A stretch of DNA of 64,000 bases from Gigaspora margarita (lineage: Eukaryota; Glomeromycota; Glomeromycetes; Diversisporales; Gigasporaceae): contig WTPW01000026.1 in NCBI GenBank assembly GCA_009809945.1, forward strand, positions 500,000-563,999. Reading direction: 5' to 3'. The translations under genes were made by a program, and so were the position numbers. The notes beneath the pieces were generated by a model that searched no databases, was not told where the DNA came from, and worked only from the letters and a program-made list of their open reading frames with translations. How positions within the stretch are numbered: the first letter of the stretch is position 1; each line of letters begins with the position of its first letter. Shown in pieces: positions 1 through 11,464 of the stretch.

Positions 1-422
1 CCACTCTCAATAAATAATTTAAACAATGAATTAATTAGGTGATATTTCAATGATCTGTAAGATCGATTTGGACCAATATCTTGGAAATCTATCCATTTTT
101 TAACCATACTTTCTAGACTTAATAAATTAAGAACTCTTAAAAATTTTGCATAATTAAATAGTGTATTGGGAAATTTTGCATTTATCTCACATACTTTCAA
201 AATATATTTTTCTTTCTCGTCAAGAGACGAAAGATATTTAGAAATAAATAATGGACTTTGATCAAATGATAGAGGATCTTGCCAAAGAATAGGAATTGTC
301 ATTTTGCACCAATGACGGCTCACAAGTGCGCACGAATATAAGGAATAAAATTCTTTTTTTAAATTATCAAGAATAATTTCCATTATTTCAGGCATATCAC
401 CCATAAATATTTTTGATGCCAT
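1..422 (-). CDS. F-box family protein, N-terminal part (runs off window)
   Basis: Open frame of about 140 codons from an ATG at 422 to the window edge. F-box proteins are substrate adaptors of SCF ubiquitin ligases. The product begins MASKIFMGDMPEIMEIILDN; the F-box-like core continues with SLYSCALVSRHWCKMTIPILWQDP at about residues 26-50, then FISKYLSSLDEKEKYILK, and a region rich in Leu and Ser that begins the C-terminal leucine-rich part. It is a clear paralogue of the decayed copy at 36430-37914 and belongs to the same family as the gene at 63292-64000. The start matches the start of the 37.9 kb paralogue, so I trust it. No stop or frameshift is visible, so this copy may be functional. 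CpG dinucleotides are retained here but lost in the pseudogene. The rest of the gene lies outside the window. Confidence 0.85.
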   Translation of the reverse strand, partial: MASKIFMGDMPEIMEIILDNLKKEFYSLYSCALVSRHWCKMTIPILWQDPLSFDQSPLFISKYLSSLDEKEKYILKVCEINAKFPNTLFNYAKFLRVLNLLSLESMVKKWIDFQDIGPNRSYRSLKYHLINSLFKLFIES

Positions 423-1179
423 GAGTTTCTTTCTGTAATGTTTTAATGGGAAAAGGCGTAAAACCTATATTTAAATACTGGTTACAGTGCAACATGACCC
501 TATTACGTAATTTGTTTAGCAAGCTTTCATTCCAATAAGGTTAACTATTTGTAGATCATTACAGAGTTTTCGTTCACAATTGATCTACATATTGCATAAA
601 TCGTAACCTTGATATCTATATATTAAACCCCACATAACTGCATCAAAAAAGGTACCCTATCCATAAACTGGCTTTAACGTACCCCCTAAAAAGGAATTTC
701 AATTACATAATCTACTTGTGGATTTTTGTCCAAATTTTGATTTCAATCTTGCGCCGGTAATACAACCCAAAAAAGGAAATTTAATTTTGTAAATAAACAA
801 AGTGTGTAAAACGCAAAGTTAGGGTTAGGAGGTTAGCTTTAGAAGGTATAGCTATAGGTAGTTACTCGTTATATGTAAAATTTCGTCCCCGACATTTTTA
901 ATTAGTGCACAAAGGTCGATTTAAACACTAGTTTTGGCGTATTTTCTTTTTTTTCTTCTTCTGCACGTGTTCGGAATTCATGTCGGGCTGATCCAGAACA
1001 GTCAAGATTCGAACTCACTGATTGGTAGTTGCCTTTTTAGGAGTTTGTATTACTGGCACAAATAAGTAAAGCCGTCCTACTGGGGTAATCCTTTTTTTCC
1101 TTTTTTGAACAGATATGCACAATTACGTAATTTTACTTATATCAAAACAATAGACGCGGCAAAAAAAAAAATCCAGAAA

Positions 1180-1230
1180 TATATATATAAGGAACTCTTT
1201 CTTCCCTGCTCAACTCCTTAAAATTTTTAC
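1180..1230 (+). promoter_or_regulatory. TATA-like box with pyrimidine-rich start region
   Basis: The string TATATATAAGG (about 1182-1192) is followed within 30 bases by a CT-rich stretch (ctctttcttccctgctcaac), a common layout for a fungal core promoter and initiator. No convincing reading frame follows, although the GC-rich island at 1425-1625 lies about 200 bases downstream. Promoter activity is inferred only. Confidence 0.25.
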
Positions 1231-1424
1231 TTAAATATTTTTACATTTTCCCTTATAAACTTTTAATTTTTCGCCTATTTATTTTTCAATTACATTTTTT
1301 ATTTACACTATATGGTTATTTACGCTAAATTATACACTTTTTTTTATTTAAAAACTTTTTTTGTTTTCTTTTACGTATCTATCATACTCGCTAATGTGCT
1401 ATTATTAAAGATAAGTAACGATCT

Positions 1425-1625
1425 CCCGTTATGTATAACATACCGCCACTAAGCGCATTTCTGGATCCATGTGGTAGTTACCACAGGGGGGAGACTATTT
1501 GAAGGCCATTGGGATATTATTGTTGGGATAATCCGTTGGATGGCTTTCCATAGTCTCTCACTACCAAGTGCTGACAGTAGGCGTCTTGTGAGGCACCAAG
1601 GGTCTCTTCGATTACTTACAAAATT
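1425..1625. other. GC-rich island of unknown nature
   Basis: About 200 bases of clearly higher GC than the surroundings, with blocks such as ccacaggggggagac and ggatggctttccatagtctc. All frames have stops, so it is not a simple exon. It could be a structured non-coding RNA, an exon of a spliced transcript driven by the TATA-like site at 1180, or a repeat fragment. I cannot tell which. Confidence 0.3.
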
Positions 1626-2301
1626 CTAAACTTTATTAGGTCAAAAACTCGTCTCCGTTTAGAGTTTGGTTTTGTTTTATTTTTTTTATAAGTTAAAGCT
1701 AGATTTATTTATAAAAAAAATAAAACATCCAAACTCTCGTCGATTGGTTCGGTGCTAAATGAAGAAATTTAATCCTTTGGAATTATAGTATTATCTTGTA
1801 CTAAATTAAATTTTGTATTATATTTATATTATATGAATAAATTTAAAAATATATTAATCTTTATATAGTTTAAAATGTAAATTATTATAATTTTTGTTTT
1901 ACATTGGCAATAATTAAATAAATTATTCAATTAAAATTTCAATTCGTTGGTCGATTTTTTAAAAACTTTTGTTTTTACGTGATGTAATAAATTTTTGAAG
2001 CAAATAACCTCCATGACAAAGTTTATTGTTATAAAAACAAGGTTTCACAGGGAAATGAGATGTGAGCTCGATTTAGGCATAATTAAGAGGTATTGTAAGG
2101 TAATAAGGGAGTAGAGAGTGGTTTGATGGGTGAATATAGTAGCAGATGCCAGGGTTTGAGAGGTTAGAGGTATTAATGTATTTCGTGGGCCAAATCATCA
2201 CCTTCTCTTTTAAAGTAGGTATCGGATTATACAGATATCTCGATGCATATAGATGTATATAATATTTACAATATTAGATGAGTAACCTTGTTATCCGATA
2301 A

Positions 2302-2583
2302 TTAGCATAATCTGATATGAACTATGAAAATATCGGTACAATTTAACAGGGGGTGGGAGTTTGGTTCGTGAAATATTGTAGAATAAGATATTATCACGAT
2401 ATCATTGCCGCAACCTACAGATAGGGGAAAGTATTTGGGTCGAATTGGGTGGTAAGGTGACTGGGCCCTTGCAGGGCTCAGATATCTTACGATCAAATTC
2501 GACGCCAGATATGTTAGGTATTGGCATGAAGCGATCAATGACGGTATTATATGATTTCTGCGACGATCAGGATTACTTGCCAT
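2302..2583 (-). CDS. Hypothetical ORF, 93 aa
   Basis: Open frame starting MASNPDRRRNHIIPSLIASC in a locally GC-richer patch (about 2340-2560). The translation is less biased toward Lys, Asn, Ile and Phe than random frames here and contains an SPARAQSPYHPIRPKYFPLS stretch. I recognise no domain, signal peptide or paralogue in the window. It may be a chance ORF or an exon of an unrecognised gene. Confidence 0.18.
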   Translation of the reverse strand: MASNPDRRRNHIIPSLIASCQYLTYLASNLIVRYLSPARAQSPYHPIRPKYFPLSVGCGNDIVIISYSTIFHEPNSHPLLNCTDIFIVHIRLC

Positions 2584-3640
2584 AAAAAATTAAGTTCAAA
2601 CTAACAATAAAAAACTATAGATTAAAATTTGTTAAATAAATTTTTTTTTTGCACGATTTTTTTTCTCTTAACTTTTGAATTTTTTTATTTACAAATAGCA
2701 AATACATTTTTTATTAAATCAAAAAAAAAAAAAAAAAAAACCAGAAATAAAAAAGATAGTGAATATTTATAAACTAAATATTGAAGCAATAGCTCGTCAA
2801 GAACATATCTTATAAATAAATTAGTATATAATTTATGTTTATAATACGTTCTTGACTCAGTAGGATAAATGTAATCTAATATAAAATAGCAATGCATATA
2901 TTGATATGGGATTTCGGAGAATTTTGGGTTGTGGGATAAATTTGTGATTTAGTGCGATTTTTGAATTTGGGGATATATTTAAAGGGTAGATACTATTTGG
3001 GCATATTGAAGTTGCAATATTAAAATCCAAAATAAGTTTAATTATTTGGGATCCGGGATTTTATCTTGGTTATTAATTCGGGTGGTAAGTATACGTTTGT
3101 TCACGAAGTAACATATCTAAGATTATGAGATATTTTCTGGATAGGGAAGCCAGTGAATTTATGCGATTGTTGTCGATATAACAGTGTAATGTTTAGGTGA
3201 TTTAGGTAAAATTGCATGTTAATTTTATCTAATAATCGCACTTATTTTTCCTATTAATGGTATGTATCTAAAGCTACGGTTAGTTGTTTAGAATTTCGTT
3301 GATATTGGAATTTTAAAGCGGTGGAATTTTAATAATTAGTATATGTAGTAGTATTTGGAGTGGTGTAATAAGATAAAGCTTGGAGAGATANTTCGTTAGA
3401 TTATAATTAGGACGAATCGAAAACGGACGATGGCAGTATAGGTTTACTGGTCTTTAGATATTGTACAAACGATTTATTATTATAGTGTAGGACGATACGA
3501 TTGTCGTAAGATTTTTGTGATTTTGGTCGATCAAGTTAAAAATTCTTGGATTTTTAAAATGTTACAACTTTTTCTCTAGTTAAGCTAATTCAGTCATGTA
3601 ACTTGTAAATGATTTAGTGAATTGATTCGATTGCACGATA

Positions 3641-3674
3641 CTCGATCATTGATCGATTTAGATCAATGATCGAG
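3641..3674. repeat. Perfect 14-bp hairpin of GATC motifs
   Basis: Arms CTCGATCATTGATC and GATCAATGATCGAG are separated by the 6-base loop gattta. Further GATC/TGATCG motifs cluster between 3600 and 3990. The motif recalls the TGATCA-rich satellite at 43.2 kb, although here CpG is intact. Confidence 0.6.
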
Positions 3675-6604
3675 CAACAATTAATGAACTCGGGCAACAA
3701 TAGGCCGATCAATGTTCAATAACACTGATCGATCAAATAATTGATCGATTAAAAAAATTTTTAATGCGTTTATGTCTAAGATTTGATTCAAGTGTGCCTT
3801 TTATTGATATGCGTATCCGCTTATTTGTGTGGGTATCGCAAATTTCTGGTGAAGAATAGCCAGTCGGAGGGTGTAGGCCGATGAAGAATTCAAAGATAAG
3901 TAAAAGAAGAAAAAAGCGAAAGTACGTAAAAAGCAATGTTTAAATCGAACTTAGTGCATTAATTGGTTGATCGGGTGCTGTGGCAGTAACATTGATCATT
4001 AGTGAATTTTGGGAGCCTGATTTGAAAATTAGTGTGATACGTGTTTTTTTTTTAGTATCAGGATGAAATTCGCATTTCAACTTAATGCACAGATTTGATA
4101 TTTTACATTCCTTATAATTGTTAAAATTTGCTGATGATCATTACAAAATTCATCATGCCCTACTAGTAAGTGTTTGAATTAAATTATTAAATGTAGCGAA
4201 GGATTTAGCTTTTTCTATTTTATCATTTTCTTACTAACGCTGAATAGATAAAAATTATATTGGTTACGTGTTTTGAGGCGAAATTTTTTATATTATATAG
4301 GCTAATTCACTTGAGTTATATTTTTTATACAGGAAGGTGGTTGGTTACCTTCTATATCGGGCATACTAATATCACTACTTACGTGGTGGTTATTGAATAT
4401 GCAAAGAAGAAAAATTTAAATACGTATGAACACATTTGCTTCATAATTAGAAATTACTTAACAATCTTAAAATTCAGAAATTGAAACCTGTGCTAATCAC
4501 TATAAACTCACATTAATTAAAAATGCCTGTGGAGTGTTAATTTAAAATTTCCTTTGTTCGAAAATTAGTTAAATTACCCAAAATATTACCCATGCGGTCC
4601 CGACCTGAAATAACGCGCACCAACTTTTTATATTACTTAATGCGCTTTTTAATAGTTTAAGATTAAACCCTGTTGATTACAAGATTTAGAAAAAATTCAT
4701 ATTCTTATTTAGGGGTGGCAAATGATTTAAAACGTGATCTTAAAAATTATTATTGATTTAAATTTGTTAAAAATATATTATGATATAATTATGGTCCTAT
4801 TGCGTATTTTAATTGTAATTTTTTTTCAAATGTTGATCAAAGGTACCATCTAACCAAATTCGATTAACTTTTTTTTTTTTTTTTTTTAATTTTAAAAATC
4901 AGCAGATTCGAATAAAAAAACGGTTATGATCAAAGATGATATCAATTTTTAAGTGCTTCCATTTTGATGATGTTCTACAAAAATTTTGGTCTAGGATATC
5001 TCGACACCTACCTCTCTGAATTTGATGAGCTTTTTTTCTAGAGATTAGCAGAATTCGAATAAAAAAGTTCATCACGTTTAATTGAGTGGATGTCAAGATA
5101 TCTTTGACCAAAGTTAGAAAAAAAATTACAGAAAACTCAAATGATCTACATAAACAGGAGGTGTACATTATCAAAAAAAAAGGGTGTGGAAATAACCATT
5201 CTCCTAATTAAAGGGACATTTATTAAAATGTAAAAAAAAACTTCCAAGAAATATAAAGGATTCATTGAAAGTTCAGGATCAGGATTCTGGTTAGTGATGG
5301 GCTAAATTAATTACATTCTATTATTAATTTTGTTGAATACTATTTAAATTTTTTTGGCAAATAAGTAGAATTTGAAGCTTTCGATATAATTTATTAAAAA
5401 AATTCGTTAAATAAAACTTATTAAATATGTAATTCTTGCATCACGATTTGGAATACATAAATTAAATCAATAGTTTATCACTGTCAAATATGAGATTAAT
5501 TAATATTTGCTTTCGATTCTCATAAACTAATTGTTAATTGTAATTAAATAAGTAATAATTCTGGTTGAAATGAAGATATCATTCAATATTGCAATAAGGT
5601 TTACATAGTGGTAACTTTTTAAACTTTCGGTTTTCAATACAAACAAACTTAAAACTATTGCAGAATGAAACGTTGTATTCTGCTGAGATGCAAATTATAC
5701 ATTTAAAAATGCAATAACTTTGATAAAACTTAAAGCGATCAAATATATTTCTTAAATTTTAATTTTTTTTTAAATAAAATATTTAATAAATTCTGGCTCA
5801 AACGTCGATGTTTAAAAGTTTTAAAACAATTAAAAATTAATTTAAAACTTTTTTTTTTACCATCCTTATTTTTACTCAACAACACGCAGGGACTTGAAAT
5901 AACACACAGGAGGCGCTATTAATGAACTCAAATACGGCTCAGCAACCTACGTAAATCACCAATTCACTATTCACGATTCCCACAAGAGTTACCCGACTAT
6001 TAGAAAGGAAGAACTTTTATGCTTACGGCCTAGAGCTTAAATTCGACAAACGAAATTAGGAATTCTCTCCCCGGCCCTAACAACGTACGTACATACATTA
6101 AGATCTAATATCAAATGAATTGCACTTTATTTCATTGGTGTAGACTACTGTGACTGTTCGTGATTACTAACCATTAATCTTACAAAAATTCATGAAATGC
6201 TAAATATTTGTAATAACAATATCCTGATCTTTTGCGAAGTTCCACTTATTCACGTACCGATACAGATCAGGATATTATACATTAATCTCCTATGATCTTG
6301 ATATAGTAACCGGATTATAACTACTGTAAAACGGAAAATAAGCACCCTTATCAACTATAATAAATTTTGTTCCTTAAATAATCACCATTAAATAAGCTTA
6401 AATTAAATTAATTACATTTCCAAGATTGTTATCGATTTCATGAATAAACACCCCCATTATTATTAATAATTAAATTAATTTTGGGTTTTATGGTATTAAA
6501 TGTTAAAACTTTAATAATTCTTTTTAATCTATCAAAATCCCCTCGCTACTAATATATTAAATAATAATTAACACCCTTAAATTTAAATGAATATTTAAAC
6601 TGGT

Positions 6605-6613
6605 TATATAAAA
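6605..6613 (+). promoter_or_regulatory. TATA-like box upstream of the microexon gene
   Basis: TATATAAAA lies about 240 bases before the ATG at 6855. Position and sequence suit a core promoter with a 5' untranslated region of about 200 bases. This is inferred from sequence alone. Confidence 0.3.
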
Positions 6614-6854
6614 AGAATTATCTAACAAAAATGTTTATTATTGCTATAATACTGATATCTATTCATGATTATGCAGGGTATATCAACATTGGGCTTATTA
6701 ATGTTTTAAGAAATTTTAATGATACAATATATCTTGGTTACAATTATTATCGAGAATATACATTATAGTGTCGAATTTTTCCGCAAAAATATAAATATAC
6801 TTGATTCATTCAACAATTTTTTAAGATTAGCAGACTTGCTAAAATTTTATCAAC

Positions 6855-8203
6855 ATGTTATTGAAAATTTATCTCGCTATCCTTTTGTTTCTCATTTCAA
6901 CCGTTTCCTTAATTATTGCTAATCCTGTTGCCAAACCTATTGCTGAACCTGTTGCCAAACCTATTGCCGAACCTGTTGCTGAACCTATTCTTGAACGTGA
7001 AGATAAATCTCATGGTATGCTGTAGTTTTTAAATATTCCTATTTACTTTAATATTTTATTAACGGAATTTCTTTTTCTTTTTTGAAATTATTTAGAGTAT
7101 GTATTTTATTATGTCTATAGATATATATTATAATCTAATAATATACATCATATTTTACAAATATTATTAGAGAGTAAGCATAAATTCAGTATTATTTTAT
7201 TATTAAATTATTAATTGGCTTTATAATCTAATATTTTTTCAATTTTTAGTTTAAATCCTAGAAGGTATACATTGTTGTTTATTAAAGTTATAGTCTTTTG
7301 TATTTTAAACTGAATTGTTTTTAATTTATTTTACGTTATATATATATATACATATTACATTTTTTTGTTAATTGATTAGACAGTACGTATAAATATGTTT
7401 TAAACATATTTATACAATAATAAAATTATTAAAGTAATTTTATTATTGTATTTTATAGTATATTTTATAATATGATAGTATATTTATTAACAAATTTATT
7501 TGTTAATTTTATTAGTGTACGAATATACGTTTAAATTTATTTATTTTAAATCAAATTTTATATCATCTTTTATAATTTAACATGAAATTCCTTTCGCAAA
7601 TTTTCTTCCTTGATTCATTAGTGTGTAAGTAAAGCTAAATATAAATTAATTTTAAATTATATACTATTAACTACATTATAATCAAATAATATATTTTTTG
7701 TTGATTAAAACTGTAGTGTGTAAGTATAAACTTAATTTTGTTTATTATATATTTTGATTTTATAATTTATCAACATATCTTTTTTTACAAATCTTTATTA
7801 GCAATGGCACGATGTAAATATAAACATTATTTATTTTTATATATTTTTGATATTTTAATAATATTTTATAATTTAATAATACTTATATATCTTTTTATAT
7901 TAAATTTATTAGAACGTATGTATAAATATATAATTTTATATTATGTTTTAATTATGGGTTGTGATATTTTATAATTTAATATTGCTTTTATATATTTATA
8001 TTAAATTTATTAGCACGTATGTATAAATATAGTTTTAAATTTTATTTTAATTTTGGTTTATAATAGTTTATAACTTTATACTAAATAAATTTTTTATTAA
8101 TTATTAGTGCGTAGTAAATATAAATTTTAATTTATTATTTTCACTTACATTTTTAATTGCATTTCATAATCTAACAACATTTTTTTTAAAGCATTGGTGT
8201 TGA
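6855..8203 (+). CDS. Small secreted peptide precursor encoded by an array of microexons
   Basis: Predicted 73-aa precursor. Exon 1 (6855-7014) encodes signal peptide MLLKIYLAILLFLISTVSLI-IA, then a proline-alternating repeat (NPVAKPIAEPVAKPIAEP, VAEPILERED, KSH). Unspliced, the frame stops at 7023. A GTATGC donor lies at 7015. Further exons, each between AG and GTA: 7096 (1 nt), 7171-7173, 7250-7264 (15 nt; alternatively 7262-7264), 7380-7382, 7516 (1 nt), 7622-7624, 7717-7719, 7802-7813, 7913-7915, 8014-8016, 8108-8110, 8192-8203. Joined, they read EDLNPRR, then HCCQWHDNHCHWC and TGA. From 7622 on every exon is whole codons, so introns are phase 0. The dibasic RR suggests Kex2 cleavage releasing a 13-residue peptide with 4 Cys, 3 His and 2 Trp. 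Function unknown: a secreted effector or pheromone-like peptide are options. Splicing is predicted; the two 1-nt exons are the weakest point. Confidence 0.7.
7015..8191 (+). repeat. Tandem array of related introns of about 70-130 nt
   Basis: Acceptor AGs fall at 7095, 7170, 7249 (or 7261), 7379, 7515, 7621, 7716, 7801, 7912, 8013, 8107 and 8191, a period of about 100. Units share a start GTA(T/A)GTATAAATATA, an internal block close to TTTATAATTTAATAATA about 30-50 nt before the acceptor (clear at about 7128, 7220, 7570, 7676, 7759, 7866, 7969, 8164) and an end close to AAATTTATTAG. The internal block fits a fungal branch site. The last copies (7814-8107) are the most alike, as expected from recent tandem duplication. 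The 78-aa frame at 7738-7974 is a by-product of this repeat. Confidence 0.75.
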
Positions 8204-10325
8204 TTGTAAAAAAAAAAATATTAAATATTTTCTTTCATAAAGATCTAAACGTTGTATTAGCAGTATTGGGCAAATTAAGATTTAATAGTTTGCTTTAAAG
8301 AAATTCAATTTTATTAAATTTTTTTGTTATAATGTTTTAAAAATATCATACGGAAATCATTTAAATTTCCTCAATTTACACTTTTTTTGCAAATAAAATT
8401 TGTTAAGTTGCTTACAACAAAATTTTCCAAGATTTCTCTTTCATTTCCATTTTTCTGATATTACTTCTCATAATAAATCATAATTGGTTGTCTGTATATC
8501 TGAATAATTGCAGGAATCTCTTTTTTTTCAAATCAAAAAAAAACATAATATGAATAAAAAAAAAAAAAATAAAATTCAATAAAAATGCATCTATACTTTG
8601 ATATTTTATGATAATTGAATTTCTTTCTTTTTTTTTTCTTTTAGATAATCATAACTCCATGATATATGATATATTATAAATTCAAAATTTTAAAATAATT
8701 TATTTAACACTGGGTGAATTAGGGTGTTCTCAAGCGTTTTAGTTGAATATTGGAATATCCTTTTTTTTACAAAGTTGCATTGTAAAATTTTTTCTTGATG
8801 CATTATAAAAATTAACCATACAGGCGTTTTACACTTTTTTTAGTATTATGGATCTTAAAATTGCAGCCAGTGCTTATTTTAAAAAATTTTCACTACAATA
8901 AAAAAAGGCGGGAAGCTGAACTTTCATGAGTAATCAATGCTCATTATATTATGGTCTTTATTTCTGTGCCACTAAATACAATTATTCCATTCTTTTTTCC
9001 TTTATAATTTAATAGCTCAAAGTTAGCCAGAGCTAAATCGAAACTTAAAATATTATATTAATATAAATTAAATTTTAAATTCATTACTTCTTTACATTCA
9101 AGATTTGGTTTATTTTCGTCTAAAGATTCAGAAAAAAGTTTGAATTGATAGGTTTTTTGTATCAATATACAAAAGCTGGCAAAGTCAGAAAAAGTGAAAT
9201 TGCTAGCATAGATTTTTGTTTGTTCATTATTACAGTTTGTAAAAATAATACTTTTTTTAACAATAATGATAAGACTGCAATCATAAAAGATTTGTACAAG
9301 CATCAATTGAACCCAGTATTTCAGTGATTGCAATGCTTGAATGTAAATACTATTACAAGTTAATCACATTGAGAAAGATACATAAGAATACATTAATTTA
9401 ATCATTATTCATTATATTTATATTAATTTTTAATAAAGTTCTAATTAATTTTGCTATAACAGATGAGCACTATTATAATTACTAGCTAATTCATTGAGTA
9501 TGCTGCTCAAAAAATCCTTATTCATCCTCTTAAAATGCAATATGAAGCCAACTAGTTATAAAACTAAATTTGGGTCTGGATTTGGATTAGGTTAAATAAA
9601 ATTGTCTACCAGCAGTACAAAAGTAAAATTCTATCTATTAAAAAAAAACTAAGTTAAAACTATAATATAATACTTGCAATACTAGGATAACTAAGGTAAA
9701 ATAAGTACTAAATAGCAGAAGCAATCAATAAAAAGACAATTAAAATGTAAAAATTATTATATATATTGCAAGTTTCTTTAAAAAAAAATTTATAATATAT
9801 ATATTTTTTATTTGATAAATTATGCTATCCTTTGTATATCTAATAGATATTTATAAATTTTCAAAAATTAATTCATTACTAGTAGATAAAAGAAAATGAC
9901 CAATATAAAAGGTTTAAAAATACTTTGATTCTTAGTTGTAACTTTATACTTTCTTATTATAAAAAATATAATAAGTTTATGCAGTGAATCATAAAAAACC
10001 TTACAGGGCTTAAATTATAGCATATATAAAATTTAAAAATTAGCTAGATTATAAATTTAAGTTAGTAAATATATTGTCTTCCTTGACAAAACGTTATATG
10101 TTCTTCTCTAATTTTGTTGCTAGAGAGTTTTTCCAACATTCTAAAAACAATTAATTTGTAATCTGCCTCCAAATTAGTAAAAATCATTAGTATAAAATTT
10201 TATAGATTATTAAAGAAAAATCTAGCAGATAGCAGTTTTTAGGCATAATGTAACACCACCAAGAAAAAATCTTGTACATATCAAATATATAACAAACTGT
10301 ATATCTTAATTTTTGATTTTTTTGA
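8204..10325. other. AT-rich spacer, no recognisable gene
   Basis: Probable 3' flank of the microexon gene followed by AT-rich DNA. Overlapping ORFs on opposite strands at 9058-9333 and 9145-9327 lie in the same segment, and neither translation resembles a known protein. I see no repeat boundary or RNA gene. Confidence 0.5.
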
Positions 10326-10329
10326 TCAA

Positions 10330-10965
10330 CAAATCCAAAATTAAGCATCTCTCTTAAATTTTCAAGAAATATAAAGTAAATATGCCAGAATAATGTATTT
10401 TTATATGCTGAACAAGATTTCTTAGAGCACAATATTAGAATCAATTAGTAAAATTTTGAGAATCATGAATTTTTTAGTATTTTTATTAATAAAATTAAAT
10501 AAAATATTATAATTCTAAAATTTTACTAATTGATTCTAATATTGTGCTCTAAAAAAACTTGATTAGCATATAAAAATACATTATTCTGGCATATTTACTT
10601 ATATATTTCTTAATTTTTGATTTTTTGATAAAAAATTTCAAAATTAAGCATTTTCTCTTAAATTTTCAAGAAATATAAATGTAAATATGCTAAATAATGT
10701 ATTTTTATGTGCTGAGCAAGTGTTCTCAGGGCACAAAGTTAGAATCAATTAGTAAAATTTTGAGAATTATAATATTTTATTTAATTTTATTAATAAAAAT
10801 ATTAAAAAATTCTATAATTCTCAAAATTTTATTAATTGATTCTAATATTGTGCTCTAAAAAAACTTGTACAGCATATAAAAATACATTATTTCAACATAT
10901 TTACTTTTATATTTCTTGAAATTTAAGAGAAGATGCTTAATTTTGGATTTTTTTGATCAAAAAAA
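10330..10965. repeat. Duplicated hairpin (two palindromes in tandem)
   Basis: A segment reading aaattttcaagaaatataaa ... atgtatttttat ... gcacaatattagaatcaatt folds back on itself around 10490. The whole unit is then repeated and folds back again around 10800. Four alternating arms result (sense, antisense, sense, antisense), each about 140 bases. The ORF 10187-10444 is a by-product. The likely origin is a MITE-like fold-back element duplicated in tandem. Confidence 0.7.
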
Positions 10966-11464
10966 TTTCAAAATTAAGCATTTTTAAAAATCGTAGTAGT
11001 CAAAAAAATGAGATAGCTTATTTTTGGGTATGATTCTTGCAAAATGTAGGTAATTTCTAAAATAAAATATAACATGCATAAAATTGCTATAATTTGCCAA
11101 AATGTTTTTTATAACCTTTTTTAAAATTACCCTCAATTTGCTAAAAAAAAAAATAAAAATATGACATATTTCAGAGATGTCTGGGGTCCTGTCTAATCTG
11201 AATTATACACAGAGTTACTAAAAATTCCAAAAATTTCCTTAACCCATTTTTTTCTACTAACCACAATTTGGATATGACTTTATTAGGTTTAATAATCATA
11301 GATTTTTTTAAATCTATTTGAGTAAATATCTTTATAAATTTATACATAAATTTAGTTAAAAGTAATATTAAAAGATCTAAAATGTTTAGAAAATTAAAAA
11401 ATATTTTAATCTTGGCACCTATAACATTATCTTTTTGAATTACTCATTTTGAATATTTTAACAA

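Larger units (their letters stand above)
423..6600. other. Gene-poor left flank
   Basis: AT-rich DNA with scattered GC-richer patches and ordinary CpG content. Apart from the items listed separately (TATA-like site near 1180, GC-rich island 1425-1625, ORF 2302-2583, hairpin 3641-3674) I recognise no gene. Short ORFs at 2685-2897, 3733-3936, 4260-4484 and 4899-5174 have low-complexity or codon-random translations and are not credible alone. A direct repeat reading agcagattcgaataaaaaa occurs near 4902 and, with one extra base, near 5047. One ambiguous base (n) lies near 3391. Confidence 0.5.

Noticed and set aside
1000..1050. B-box-like GTTCGAATC on the minus strand
   Set aside because: No A box at the right distance and no foldable tRNA around it.
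4899..5174. 91-aa minus-strand ORF
   Set aside because: Contains a direct repeat at DNA level and no recognisable protein signal; probably chance.
6719..6922. 67-aa ORF overlapping exon 1 of the peptide gene
   Set aside because: Different frame from the signal-peptide ORF, with no protein-like features.
7738..7974. 78-aa plus-strand ORF inside the microexon array
   Set aside because: It runs across two predicted introns, has Ile/Leu/Tyr/Phe noise composition and arises from the intron repeat.
9058..9333. Overlapping ORFs on both strands
   Set aside because: Mutual shadows, neither with a known domain or good composition.
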